DNA of 64,000 nt from Paludibaculum fermentans. Lineage in GTDB: Bacteria > Acidobacteriota > Terriglobia > Bryobacterales > Bryobacteraceae. The position numbers were made by a program, and so were the translations under genes. Below are positions 1-6,991 of the stretch, one piece after another (positions within the stretch are counted from its first letter, which is position 1; every line of letters starts with the position of its first letter). The stretch is from positions 8,757,501-8,821,500 of the forward strand of contig NZ_CP063849.1 of the NCBI RefSeq assembly GCF_015277775.1. The letters are read 5' to 3'. The notes below the pieces were generated by a model, which was not told where the DNA came from, made no database searches, and saw nothing but the letters and a program-made list of their open reading frames with translations.

Positions 1-125
1 GGCTCGCGGGACCTCTGCCACAGGCTGGGAAGGCAAGGTGCGGTTTTCAAAGAGCGTGTCCGGGCTGGCATTCACCGTGTCCGGGCGGCATTCCGGGGGA
101 ACTGGGTTTGTTTCGTCGAAACCGG
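1..125. other. no gene recognised at left edge
   Basis: Short stretch downstream of the first minus-strand gene. I see no convincing coding frame, RNA or repeat. Confidence 0.5.
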
Positions 126-791
126 CTAAACCGCTGCTTCGGCCGCCAGTCGCTCTTTGCCGGCGACCTTGAGCCAGGCGTCGGTCCAGGATTTGCTGAA
201 CTTGATGGCGGTTTTCGGTCCGGAGGTAAAGCGGGTTTGCGCCAGCACCTGCTCGGCGTGGTGTCCGACGAAGCATTCGCTGAGCCGCGGCTGCAGTTTC
301 GAGACTTCGGCCATGGGGGCGGCTTCGGTGAGGGAGTGGATGGCAAAGGGGCTCTGGAGTTGGAGCAGGGCACGATCTGTCTGGAGTTTGCGGAGTTCGT
401 TCATGGCCCGGTAGAGGGAGCGTTCGAGGTCGCGGCGGTAGCGGGCGAAGTGGTTCAGGCGGGCGGCGTCGGTCTCGGAGAAGTCGATTGGGTCCGTTTC
501 GGCGAGGATGGCGGACTCGAAGGATTCGATGCGGCGAAGGTTCCAGGTATGCGCGAGGATGCGATGGAAGACTTCTTCCTCCAGGCAGGACTTGGGGTGA
601 GTCTCGCGGAGGAGGCGCGCTTCCAGGGCGGCGAACTCGGCGCGGTCCTCTTCCGAGATGTGGGGAGTGCGAGCGGTGAGGCCGTGGCGGCGGGCGTTCT
701 GAGCGGTGCGGGCTTTGCCCTGGGCGGTGACAGGCCCGGTGGACAGTTGAGCGTTAGCCTGGTTGGCGGTGATTTGAGCAGCGGAAGCCAT
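126..791 (-). CDS. conserved hypothetical protein, acidobacterial 'NAQLSTGP' family
   Basis: A 221-residue cytoplasmic protein of unknown function. The N-terminus has the pattern TANQANAQLSTGP, then QNARRHGLTA, then an acidic stretch ISEEDRAEFAAL. I recall this pattern from a multicopy family in Solibacter-like genomes. The middle is rich in Arg and Glu with predicted long helices (RYRRDLERSLYRAMNEL). The open frame runs further upstream, but the start at 791 is preferred: AAGGAG lies about 10 bases ahead of it, and the family pattern begins five residues in. A hairpin with a U-tract lies just upstream in the leader. A decayed relative lies at 26984-27139. No catalytic motif is visible, so no function is proposed. 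Confidence 0.75.
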   Translation of the reverse strand: MASAAQITANQANAQLSTGPVTAQGKARTAQNARRHGLTARTPHISEEDRAEFAALEARLLRETHPKSCLEEEVFHRILAHTWNLRRIESFESAILAETDPIDFSETDAARLNHFARYRRDLERSLYRAMNELRKLQTDRALLQLQSPFAIHSLTEAAPMAEVSKLQPRLSECFVGHHAEQVLAQTRFTSGPKTAIKFSKSWTDAWLKVAGKERLAAEAAV

Positions 792-814
792 GATGACGAA
801 TCTCCTTAGAAATA

Positions 815-838
815 GAAAAAGCCGGCGTGGGAGCCGGC
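815..838 (-). terminator. intrinsic-terminator-like hairpin in the leader of the first gene
   Basis: Read on the minus strand, GCCGGC-TCCCAC-GCCGGC is followed directly by TTTTTC, then about 10 bases later by the Shine-Dalgarno of the gene starting at 791. It therefore sits in the 5' untranslated region and not after a gene. It could be an attenuator, or the end of an unseen upstream transcript. Confidence 0.5.
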
Positions 839-1410
839 GCGATTCCAGGGTAAGGGGTGCGTCAAGGGGAAAAGGGCAGTTTGGGAGAGGGTCGTGTTGA
901 AAACAAAGAGAAAAAAGAGTTTGCGATCTGGTGATGAAGAAAGCGCAATGGTGGAAATGGAGAGAGAAGTGGGGGTGAGAAGTAGAGGAGGGCGTCGGTG
1001 GGTGGCTGCATCCGTGATATCGGCGAAGGGTTCCCGGATGGGGATTTCGGGGGATTGGTAGGGGCTGAACAGGATCGGCGCAGTGTTGAGAATTGCCGGG
1101 GATCTGGTAGGAGAGCGGGTGGGGCAGTCGCACCAGTCCCTCCGAGGTCTCCTGCCGGCGATTGCGCCCTCTTCGTGCTCTTTGTGCAGTGTTGCGCAGA
1201 ATTTAGCCTGTCTTGGCGGGTCGGACCGGATTCACTCCGACTGGTGGGTGAGGACGCGCTGGAAAAGGGAAGTGGGCACGCCCAATTTGGCTACGCTGCT
1301 GGGTGATTATCCCCTGTCGGAGAACTGCTCCTGGCGATTCGTGGTGTGACGGAACGTCTCCTTTCCCCGGTCGTTTGCGCCCGTAAGGCATGAGGAAGTC
1401 ATTCGTTGTA
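839..1410. other. long intergenic stretch without a recognised gene
   Basis: Only short overlapping frames with no family resemblance are present. It should contain the promoter of the minus-strand gene starting at 791. I recognise no RNA or mobile element. Confidence 0.5.
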
Positions 1411-1422
1411 TATTGGCCAATA
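1411..1422. promoter_or_regulatory. 12-base perfect palindrome upstream of the AlbA_2 gene
   Basis: TATTGGCCAATA is a perfect palindrome ending 17 bases before the ATG at 1439. The spacing suits an operator overlapping a promoter, possibly bound by the encoded DNA-binding protein. The sequence shows the palindrome; the operator role is inference. Confidence 0.4.
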
Positions 1423-1438
1423 CGGTCGGTGAATCGCA

Positions 1439-2083
1439 ATGATGAACACCCTCACGATTGACAACCTCATCGAGTTGGTTACCAAAGCGCCCGAGCAAGC
1501 CGTCTTCGACTGGAAGACGGATTTCGTCTTGCCGAACGACGATGAGAAACGGGGTGAGATCATCAAGGATCTGGACGCCCTCGCGAATGCCATCACGTCT
1601 TCGTATGGCTTCGTTATCTATGGAGTCGATCCAAGGCGACCCGATCCCGTTGTCGGTATCACTGCGTCCTACGACGATGCCAAGCTCCAGCAGCTTGCCA
1701 AAGGAAAGATTGATCCTCTGCCCGAATTCCTCTATTACGAATTACTGTACGGCGCCAAGACCGTTGGCGTTCTCCAGGTCAAGGCGACTCGCCAGCGCCC
1801 CCATATCATCAAGGTTGATCTTGGCAAGGTCCGCAAGGGGCAGATTCTCATTCGCCGTGGATCATCAACCGAAGGCGTGACGCCTGCCGATCTGTGGGAG
1901 ATGTACTACGGACAGAGCAGTGGCCACTTCCCCAAGGTGCTTCAGTACATGGAGGCTCACGCCAAAGCGAGGCAGGCAGATGCGGACTACCTCGGGCGGT
2001 TGCAAGCCGGAGCGGACAGCGCCCTGCGCGACATGGAAGTCATCGCCGGCGTCCCAAGGGGGTCTTTGGGCGGCAAGTGGTAG
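1439..2083 (+). CDS. AlbA_2 (Schlafen-like) domain protein, putative DNA-binding
   Basis: A 214-residue protein whose first ~150 residues resemble the AlbA_2 / divergent AAA_4 domain: FDWKTDF near the start, then EIIKDLDALANA, then the glycine-containing strand GFVIYGVD, and later KGQILIRRGSSTE. In known families this domain occurs in putative transcriptional regulators and in defence or anti-phage proteins, usually with a C-terminal winged helix. That second part is not obvious here; the tail (residues 150-214) is helical and charged, so the protein may be a short form. There is no clear Shine-Dalgarno before the tandem ATGATG start. A perfect palindrome lies 17 bases upstream. The gene stands among mobile-element debris and a toxin-antitoxin locus, which suggests an accessory role. 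Confidence 0.75.
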   Translation: MMNTLTIDNLIELVTKAPEQAVFDWKTDFVLPNDDEKRGEIIKDLDALANAITSSYGFVIYGVDPRRPDPVVGITASYDDAKLQQLAKGKIDPLPEFLYYELLYGAKTVGVLQVKATRQRPHIIKVDLGKVRKGQILIRRGSSTEGVTPADLWEMYYGQSSGHFPKVLQYMEAHAKARQADADYLGRLQAGADSALRDMEVIAGVPRGSLGGKW

Positions 2084-2212
2084 GCCCGCATCGTCAAGCC
2101 AATTCCCAAACTGGGACCCGAAAAGCGCTCCGAAGGCGAACTTGCTTGGAAAAGATCAGTAGACAATGGCGCCCGGCGACGGGATGACGGGGCGCGCGTT
2201 AGGATATTGCGC

Positions 2213-2701
2213 TCAGCTCAACTTGCCGGCTGCCTGACCTTTGGCGACAAGGGCCTTGAGCTTGGACAGGTATTGGCGGCACAGTTCTGTGGCGTCCTCC
2301 TTTCCAGTCCAATCATTGAAACTGATGAAGAGAGTAGACTGGGCCCCCATCTCTCCAGGTGGTGTGAAATGCTCAACATCAGATGTGCCGGGCTTGAACT
2401 TGAGCGTGCCCGGCGGACTCATCACCACCGCCTTCTGGTGGGTGGTGGTCACCGGGCGTGTGTGAATATTGAGATCCCGTTCGGTTTTGAAGAATCCGAT
2501 TACCGGGTCGTTCACCTCGGCGTCATACCAAGCCTGACCACCGGTATTCGTTTGGCACTCCTTGTGCGCATACTGGAGGATTGATCGTGCGGCATTCAGA
2601 AACGCGCTGCAGTAATGGCGGTACTCTGTCTCCCTATCCCGTGCCTCCACGAGCTTTCCAAGGAAAAATTCGGCTTCTGAAATCTTCGTCGATTCGAGCA
2701 T
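2213..2701 (-). CDS. hypothetical protein, 162 residues
   Basis: I do not recognise a family. The start at 2701 is supported by AAAGGA about 6 bases upstream. The N-terminal half is helical (KLVEARDRETEYRHYCSAFLNAARSILQYA) with several aromatic and His/Cys residues, then comes a likely beta-rich middle and a helical C-terminus ending in Lys/Ala-rich sequence. There is no signal peptide or membrane segment. It is convergent with the AlbA_2 gene, with about 130 bases between the stops. The arrangement of helices recalls small accessory proteins of islands, but no function should be inferred. Confidence 0.6.
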   Translation of the reverse strand: MLESTKISEAEFFLGKLVEARDRETEYRHYCSAFLNAARSILQYAHKECQTNTGGQAWYDAEVNDPVIGFFKTERDLNIHTRPVTTTHQKAVVMSPPGTLKFKPGTSDVEHFTPPGEMGAQSTLFISFNDWTGKEDATELCRQYLSKLKALVAKGQAAGKLS

Positions 2702-2972
2702 CGTATCCTTTCTGATCGTCCACTTTGCGGCGGGAACTGTAGCCTTCTTTCCAAGTGAAAGCGTGTCTTATCCATAGTAACTCAATGTTCAATGCGATTG
2801 AATGCGGTCCGGTTTGACGGATGGCGCGATGAAGAGGGACTTCGTAAGGGTCCGGCCAAGAATTTGGAACTGCCATCTCATCCGCTTGGCGGTTCAACCA
2901 TGGCGGACAGCTGCTCCCGGCGCAGAGTTCTCAACGCAGAACCGGTTCGATGCATGCCCGTTTGGCGCATCG
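2702..2972. other. non-coding stretch before the RAYT fragment
   Basis: Promoter region of the minus-strand gene starting at 2701, then decayed sequence running into the transposase fragment. No intact gene is seen. Confidence 0.45.
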
Positions 2973-3272
2973 CATCCATTGGAGGCGCTACGATGTATCG
3001 AAATGAACCCTACTCGGGTCGGATTGGTGATGTCTCCGCGCTGTGTTGAATGGTCTAGCGCTGAACCGCATCTCCCAGGGCAAGATCCCGCACGGTTTGC
3101 GGACAAGTCGTTCTGGTGCACGGTAGGTGGCGTTCCCGCCTGGGCGGGCCTGTTGAACGAACAGGAAGCTGAAATCGAGCTTAAAGTGCCGCGCAGTGCG
3201 ACCCGCTCTGTCAGCCGTTTGGGGCTTAGGCGTTTCGAGAGGAACTGTACGCGCAACGGTCGCAAAATCAGC
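2973..3272 (+). pseudogene. C-terminal fragment of a REP-associated tyrosine transposase (RAYT)
   Basis: The plus frame reads HPLEALRCIEMNPTRVGLV followed by WSSAEPHL. This matches the hallmark C-terminal half of Y1/HUH RAYT proteins (family pattern: ALRYIERNPVRAG, then EYRWSSA). The N-terminal HUH half, the catalytic Tyr region and a start codon are missing upstream, so the piece is a remnant. The frame stays open to 3383 but the similarity fades after about 3250. A separate N-terminal RAYT piece lies at 8662-8817; the order of the two pieces does not allow them to be halves of one interrupted gene. Confidence 0.65.
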
Positions 3273-3558
3273 TGGCGAGGTTACATAAGCCTTCTCATGT
3301 TGACCATTATGAGCCCCGGAGTCGTAGATGGTGAGTTTGAGTTCATTGATAATCACTTCAGGCCGGAAATGGGGGAGCAGTAAGGAGGCAACTGGCGGGA
3401 TGTCGCGGCTGAGGGGTTCCCCTGGCGCATCGACCAGGGATATTTGCCGGGCGATTCGGTTTGTGGGAACCACGCCACACCCGGTGAAGACTACAACTCT
3501 GTGCCAGCGCACGCACCCGATTGTCCGTGTACGAGACGGGGCTGTCGACGAGATGCGA
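3273..3558. other. no gene recognised between RAYT fragment and toxin-antitoxin pair
   Basis: Open frames on both strands lack any recognisable pattern. This is probably decayed or regulatory DNA. Confidence 0.4.
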
Positions 3559-3918
3559 TCAGGCACTGTCGTTAGCGTGCTTCCGGCTGTGTGGCTTCTG
3601 CTCCAGTCCTTCCCCGGTAAGGCCGGAGAGAACGACGGGCTCGCGATCTGGAAACTCTGCGACGAGAGAGAGCGTGCCGCCCATGGCTTCCACGGTCTTG
3701 CGCAGAGTCGAGATCATGAGATCGGCGCGCCGCTCAAGTTTGGATACGCCGTCCTGCCCGATTCCGAGGGCATTAGCCATCCGGACCTGTGTCAGCCTGC
3801 GGGCCTGCCGCAACTCCTGCAAAGTCATCTCCTCGCCAATGAGCTGCGCCGCTCGAGCCTCGACCTTCTTGCGACGGGCCGGGCTCAGTTGCTTCCGTAT
3901 CCGTTCCAGGTTGGTCAT
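3559..3918 (-). CDS. XRE-family antitoxin (HigA-like)
   Basis: A 119-residue protein with a helix-turn-helix in the middle (MTLQELRQARRLTQVRMANA, then LGIGQDGVSKLERR). A strand follows with the pattern typical of antitoxins paired with Gp49-like toxins (MGGTLSLVAEFPDREPVVL). It is the second gene of a two-gene operon, 20 bases behind the toxin. That toxin-first order is the HigBA arrangement. It should neutralise the toxin by direct binding and repress the operon through the inverted repeats at 4319-4354. The tail after residue 100 is polar and not conserved in pattern. Confidence 0.85.
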   Translation of the reverse strand: MTNLERIRKQLSPARRKKVEARAAQLIGEEMTLQELRQARRLTQVRMANALGIGQDGVSKLERRADLMISTLRKTVEAMGGTLSLVAEFPDREPVVLSGLTGEGLEQKPHSRKHANDSA

Positions 3919-3938
3919 GGTCTCTACGTCCTTTCCTT

Positions 3939-4325
3939 CTACTTCTCGATCTTCTTCTGCTTCCTGATCACGGCCAGATGCGCGTCAAAGCGGTCATCGG
4001 CCCTGTCTATCAGTTGGCGATAAAAACGCTTCCCGCTACCGCCTGACTTGTCACCGCCGCACAGAATGATCGCCCGGCGTTTTGGATCGAATGCGAACGC
4101 GAAGCGCCAGACGCCTTCGGCCGTGTCAAACCGCAATTCCTTCCTATTCGCGTGACGCGAGCCGTTGAGGGTGTCCACTCGAGGCCGTCCCAACTGCGGG
4201 CCGAAATGTTCGAGCAACTCGATGTGAGCGAGCAGTTCGTCCTGCACGTCTTTATGCAGTTCTCCATACTCAGGCACGAAGTCATCGTGCAGGTCGACTT
4301 CCCACTTCACAAATCCAGTATGCAC
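3939..4325 (-). CDS. RelE/HigB-family toxin (phage Gp49-like)
   Basis: A 128-residue protein with the Gp49-like pattern: KDVQDELLAHIELLEHFGPQ, LGRPRVDTLNGSRHANRKEL, RFDTAEGVWRFAFAFDPKRR, GDKSGGSGKRFYRQLI and RFDAHLAVI. Members of this RelE-fold family are mRNA endonucleases (often ribosome-dependent) of type II toxin-antitoxin systems. The start is read as GTG at 4325; a second GTG five codons later (before KWEV) is equally possible. It lies directly upstream of the XRE antitoxin gene. All landmark basic residues of the family appear intact, so the toxin is probably functional. Confidence 0.87.
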   Translation of the reverse strand: MHTGFVKWEVDLHDDFVPEYGELHKDVQDELLAHIELLEHFGPQLGRPRVDTLNGSRHANRKELRFDTAEGVWRFAFAFDPKRRAIILCGGDKSGGSGKRFYRQLIDRADDRFDAHLAVIRKQKKIEK

Positions 4326-4354
4326 TAGAATAACTATGCCATCAAGTGCATAGT
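4319..4354. promoter_or_regulatory. overlapping inverted repeats, candidate toxin-antitoxin operator
   Basis: Two repeats overlap the toxin start. ACTATGC (4333-4339) pairs with GCATAGT (4348-4354) across 8 bases, and TATGCACT (4319-4326) pairs with AGTGCATA (4345-4352). They cover the place where the promoter of the minus-strand operon should lie, which fits autoregulation by the XRE antitoxin. Confidence 0.55.
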
Positions 4355-4528
4355 ATCCCCGCTGGACCGGGAATCCGCGCCGGTGAAAGCACAGGTATCC
4401 AAAGAATCAGCTACTTGGATGCTCCTTGTCGCACGGCTGGTCGTGGTCAGGGAATTTTGAAATGCGTCGGATACGCACTCCGGACACGCGCTTTGAACGG
4501 ACCTTCGCGTCGGTGGCCGGCCCCGGGC

Positions 4529-5035
4529 CTATCGCTTCTTCCCCCCGACACCGGGCGCGGCCGTGATTTGCTTCATCCACTCCGCGATCTGGCGTTCGTC
4601 GAGGTCGTCCAGGGATTCGAGTTCCACGCCGCGTGTGGCCTTGCCCATGGCCACCGGCGTTACTGGCGGTACCGGCGTGAGGGTGACGCCGTTCACGAAC
4701 ATGAGCTTGACGTGATTGGCGAAGCCACCGCAACAAAAGCACCAGCCATCGCCGACACCGTAGTACGACATGCCCCACTTCACAGAGCGTTGCAGGCCTG
4801 GCAGCGTCTTGACCGCCAGGGCATCGACTTCTTCGGCGATGCCGCGCTGCGGTTGCGGCAAGCTGGCGATGTAGGCAAAGACCGGCTTGTCGCCGTCCGC
4901 TGCCTTCGCGGGGCTTGCTTTGCCGGTGACCATGGTTTCCGGGAGCGTCGCGGGTGCTTTGGCTTGTGTCGCCGTCTGCTTGGCCGGTTTGCGGACTGTG
5001 GGCTTGGCTGTACTGTCTGCCTTGCGGGCTGGCAT
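4529..5035 (-). CDS. DUF1801 domain protein with Lys/Ala-rich N-terminus
   Basis: A 168-residue protein. Residues 1-45 are a low-complexity basic tail (repeated Lys-Pro-Ala, Thr-Ala-Lys) resembling histone-H1-like tails. Residues ~50-160 match the DUF1801/YdhG-like fold: FAYIASLPQPQRGIAEEVDA, SVKWGMSYYGV, a Cys pair in WCFCCGGF and the strand HVKLMFVNG. The fold is known, but its biochemical role is not well defined. The start at 5035 has AGGAG upstream. A diverged copy of the 5' part and promoter lies at 11000-11291, with an internal deletion. The N-terminal tail suggests nucleic-acid binding, but this is inference only. Confidence 0.75.
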   Translation of the reverse strand: MPARKADSTAKPTVRKPAKQTATQAKAPATLPETMVTGKASPAKAADGDKPVFAYIASLPQPQRGIAEEVDALAVKTLPGLQRSVKWGMSYYGVGDGWCFCCGGFANHVKLMFVNGVTLTPVPPVTPVAMGKATRGVELESLDDLDERQIAEWMKQITAAPGVGGKKR

Positions 5036-5247
5036 GGTCGTCTCCTGTTGCTCCGAGGTCTGTTGGCTTGACTCCAGTTTAGGCTGAACTGGATAATGCC
5101 GACCCTGGTTGGGCCAAGACGAAACCGCTCGCGGCGGGCCGAGAAGGGGACGGCCTGTGGAACCGTCAGGCAGGATCTTTGGCAGAAACAGATGTCATCG
5201 TCCGGCGTTACTCGCTCGAGGTCCCTCGTGACTCGACGCGAACCACT

Positions 5248-5367
5248 ATGCCTTTCAGCCTCTTGGCCCTCGTTCCCGGCACCAGAATCGGCGTCTACGA
5301 CATCACGAGGCAAATCGGCGCCGACGGCATGGGAGAGGCCGGTAAATTAACGTCGGGAGGCCTCTGA
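5248..5367 (+). pseudogene. N-terminal fragment of a Ser/Thr protein kinase
   Basis: The frame from ATG 5248 reads GTRIGVYDITRQIGADGMGE and then runs to a stop. The pattern 'PGTRLGxYEI...IGAGGMGEVYRA' is how most acidobacterial Ser/Thr kinases begin, and this piece carries the glycine-rich ATP loop. The similarity ends at GMGE, before the catalytic Lys, so only the first ~25 residues of the kinase survive. It is a remnant, not a gene. Confidence 0.6.
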
Positions 5368-5598
5368 TGTATCCTATAGTCCTGCGGTGAAGGCGGGCTC
5401 AGCAATCACACTCGCGCAGGTCAACAACAGAGGGAGCAACCACCCGCCGACTCATCGACAACGGCTGCTCAGGCCGATGAACCCCAACCCTCAGAGCGCG
5501 CGACGGGGGGGGCGGGAGGCACGGGGTGCGATCGCGGGTGTCTGTTGTCATCAGGGCGTCCGCGAGATTAGATTGCCCCACTTCACCCAAGGCAACGG
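5368..5598. other. intergenic sequence before methyltransferase
   Basis: No gene is recognised. It should contain the promoter of the gene starting at 5599. Confidence 0.4.
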
Positions 5599-6354
5599 AT
5601 GGAAGATAATCACCGACCAAACTACGGCCTGGACGCGCCCCGCGCCGTGCGCAATCTGTTCATCGTCGCTGCGCTGGGCATCCTCTCACTGATCACGAGG
5701 CTGCTGGGTGTGTGGTCAAGGCATGACCTCATCGCGGTGATCGCGCGCCCACTGATCGGGGCCGGCCTGAGCTGCGGAGCGATGGGCTTGTGGATGGTTT
5801 ACGACAGCAAGATCGGCAAGGTGCGCGAGCGCGAAGATTATCTCGACAAGATTGTCTGGCGGGGTGATGAGCGCGTGCTGGATGTGGGATGTGGTCTGGG
5901 ATTGTTTCTCATCGGCGCGGCCAAGCGTCTTAAGACCGGCCGCGCGGTCGGGATCGACTTGTGGCAGGCCGAGGATCTCAGCGGGAACACGCCGGCCGGC
6001 ACGCTCAACAACGCAACGATCGAAGGCGTGGCCGACAAGGTTGAAGTGCACACGGGTGATGCGCGCAAGTTGCCGTTCGACGACGCGAGCTTCAACGTCG
6101 TCCTCTCGAGCATGGCGTTGCACAACATCTATAACGCCGGCGAGCGGCAAACCGCCGCGCGCGAGATCGCGCGGGTGCTCAAGTCCGGCGGGCGTGTGCT
6201 GATCCTGGACGTGCGCCACATCAACCAATACGCCGCCACCCTGCGCGATGCCGGCCTCGATGCGCGGTGCGTCCAGGGAATCGGCGCATACCTGCTGACC
6301 GTGATCAGTTTTGGATCGATTCGCTGGGGATACGTTATCGGCAGCAAGTCGTGA
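5599..6354 (+). CDS. membrane-anchored SAM-dependent methyltransferase
   Basis: A 251-residue class I methyltransferase. Two hydrophobic segments (about residues 19-37 and 45-67) place it in the membrane. The Rossmann-type domain then follows: motif I RVLDVGCGLGLFL (about 92-104), an acidic residue after AVGIDLW, motif II/post-II GDARKLPFDDASFNVVLSS, and the typical late segment EIARVLKSGGRVLILDV. These match Methyltransf_11/25 proteins. The substrate cannot be read from sequence; membrane anchoring suggests a lipid or quinone-like acceptor, which is inference. AAGG lies about 6 bases before the ATG. It stands alone, flanked by decayed DNA. Confidence 0.82.
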   Translation: MEDNHRPNYGLDAPRAVRNLFIVAALGILSLITRLLGVWSRHDLIAVIARPLIGAGLSCGAMGLWMVYDSKIGKVREREDYLDKIVWRGDERVLDVGCGLGLFLIGAAKRLKTGRAVGIDLWQAEDLSGNTPAGTLNNATIEGVADKVEVHTGDARKLPFDDASFNVVLSSMALHNIYNAGERQTAAREIARVLKSGGRVLILDVRHINQYAATLRDAGLDARCVQGIGAYLLTVISFGSIRWGYVIGSKS

Positions 6355-6991
6355 GGAAGCTAGACAGCGCCGAAGAAGCTGTCGATCCCATTCCAGCGGA
6401 CCTTCGACTTCGCCGACTACCTGCAGCAAGATCGCACCGGGCACCAAGTAACGCGTCGCGTTGCGCCGAATCACTCCGTTGAAAGTCAGGTCGGTGCGCG
6501 ACGATCCGCGTCCGAGTGGTCGACCAGGGGGGCGACCGCCGACCAGGGGGTCCGCCGTCCCAAGTGCTCCGGCCCACAGGAGCTTTCATCCGCTTTGGCG
6601 GCCCGTGGGGCCATGGGGACTCCTGAGTAGTCGTCCAGTGTAGAACTACGGTCACGGTTCCGGTCCAGTAGTCCCGGTCTAAAATGTTGGGCAATGTTCT
6701 GTCCGGATGGCTATCCGGAAGCGATCCACTTGGAGGTGTAGCCGCCTATGGTGAGATTGGTGGAAAATACCCACGACGATCCTCCTCGATAGGGTTGATT
6801 CGTCGGCTTGAGTCTGCCGATTCGAGCGGAGAACGCGCAAACGGGAAGTTGACGCTGCGGCGGCTGAGTTTGACGGTCTACTTCCTGATTGCCGGCGATA
6901 CGGGAGTTATGTAGATACAAGGGCGTTCCCGGGAGTAATCCATCGAGAGGGCCGCAAATCCGGGCACATCAGACACGTGGTCTCCCGTCCC
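6355..6991. other. gene-free stretch left of the IS element
   Basis: No coding frame resembles a known protein. A small hairpin, TCCGGAT-GGCT-ATCCGGA (6702-6719), is the only structured element I see. Both the methyltransferase end and the IS end lie outside it. Confidence 0.45.

Noticed and set aside
6684-6914. 76-codon frame as a small gene
   Set aside because: No ribosome-binding site, no family pattern and biased composition.
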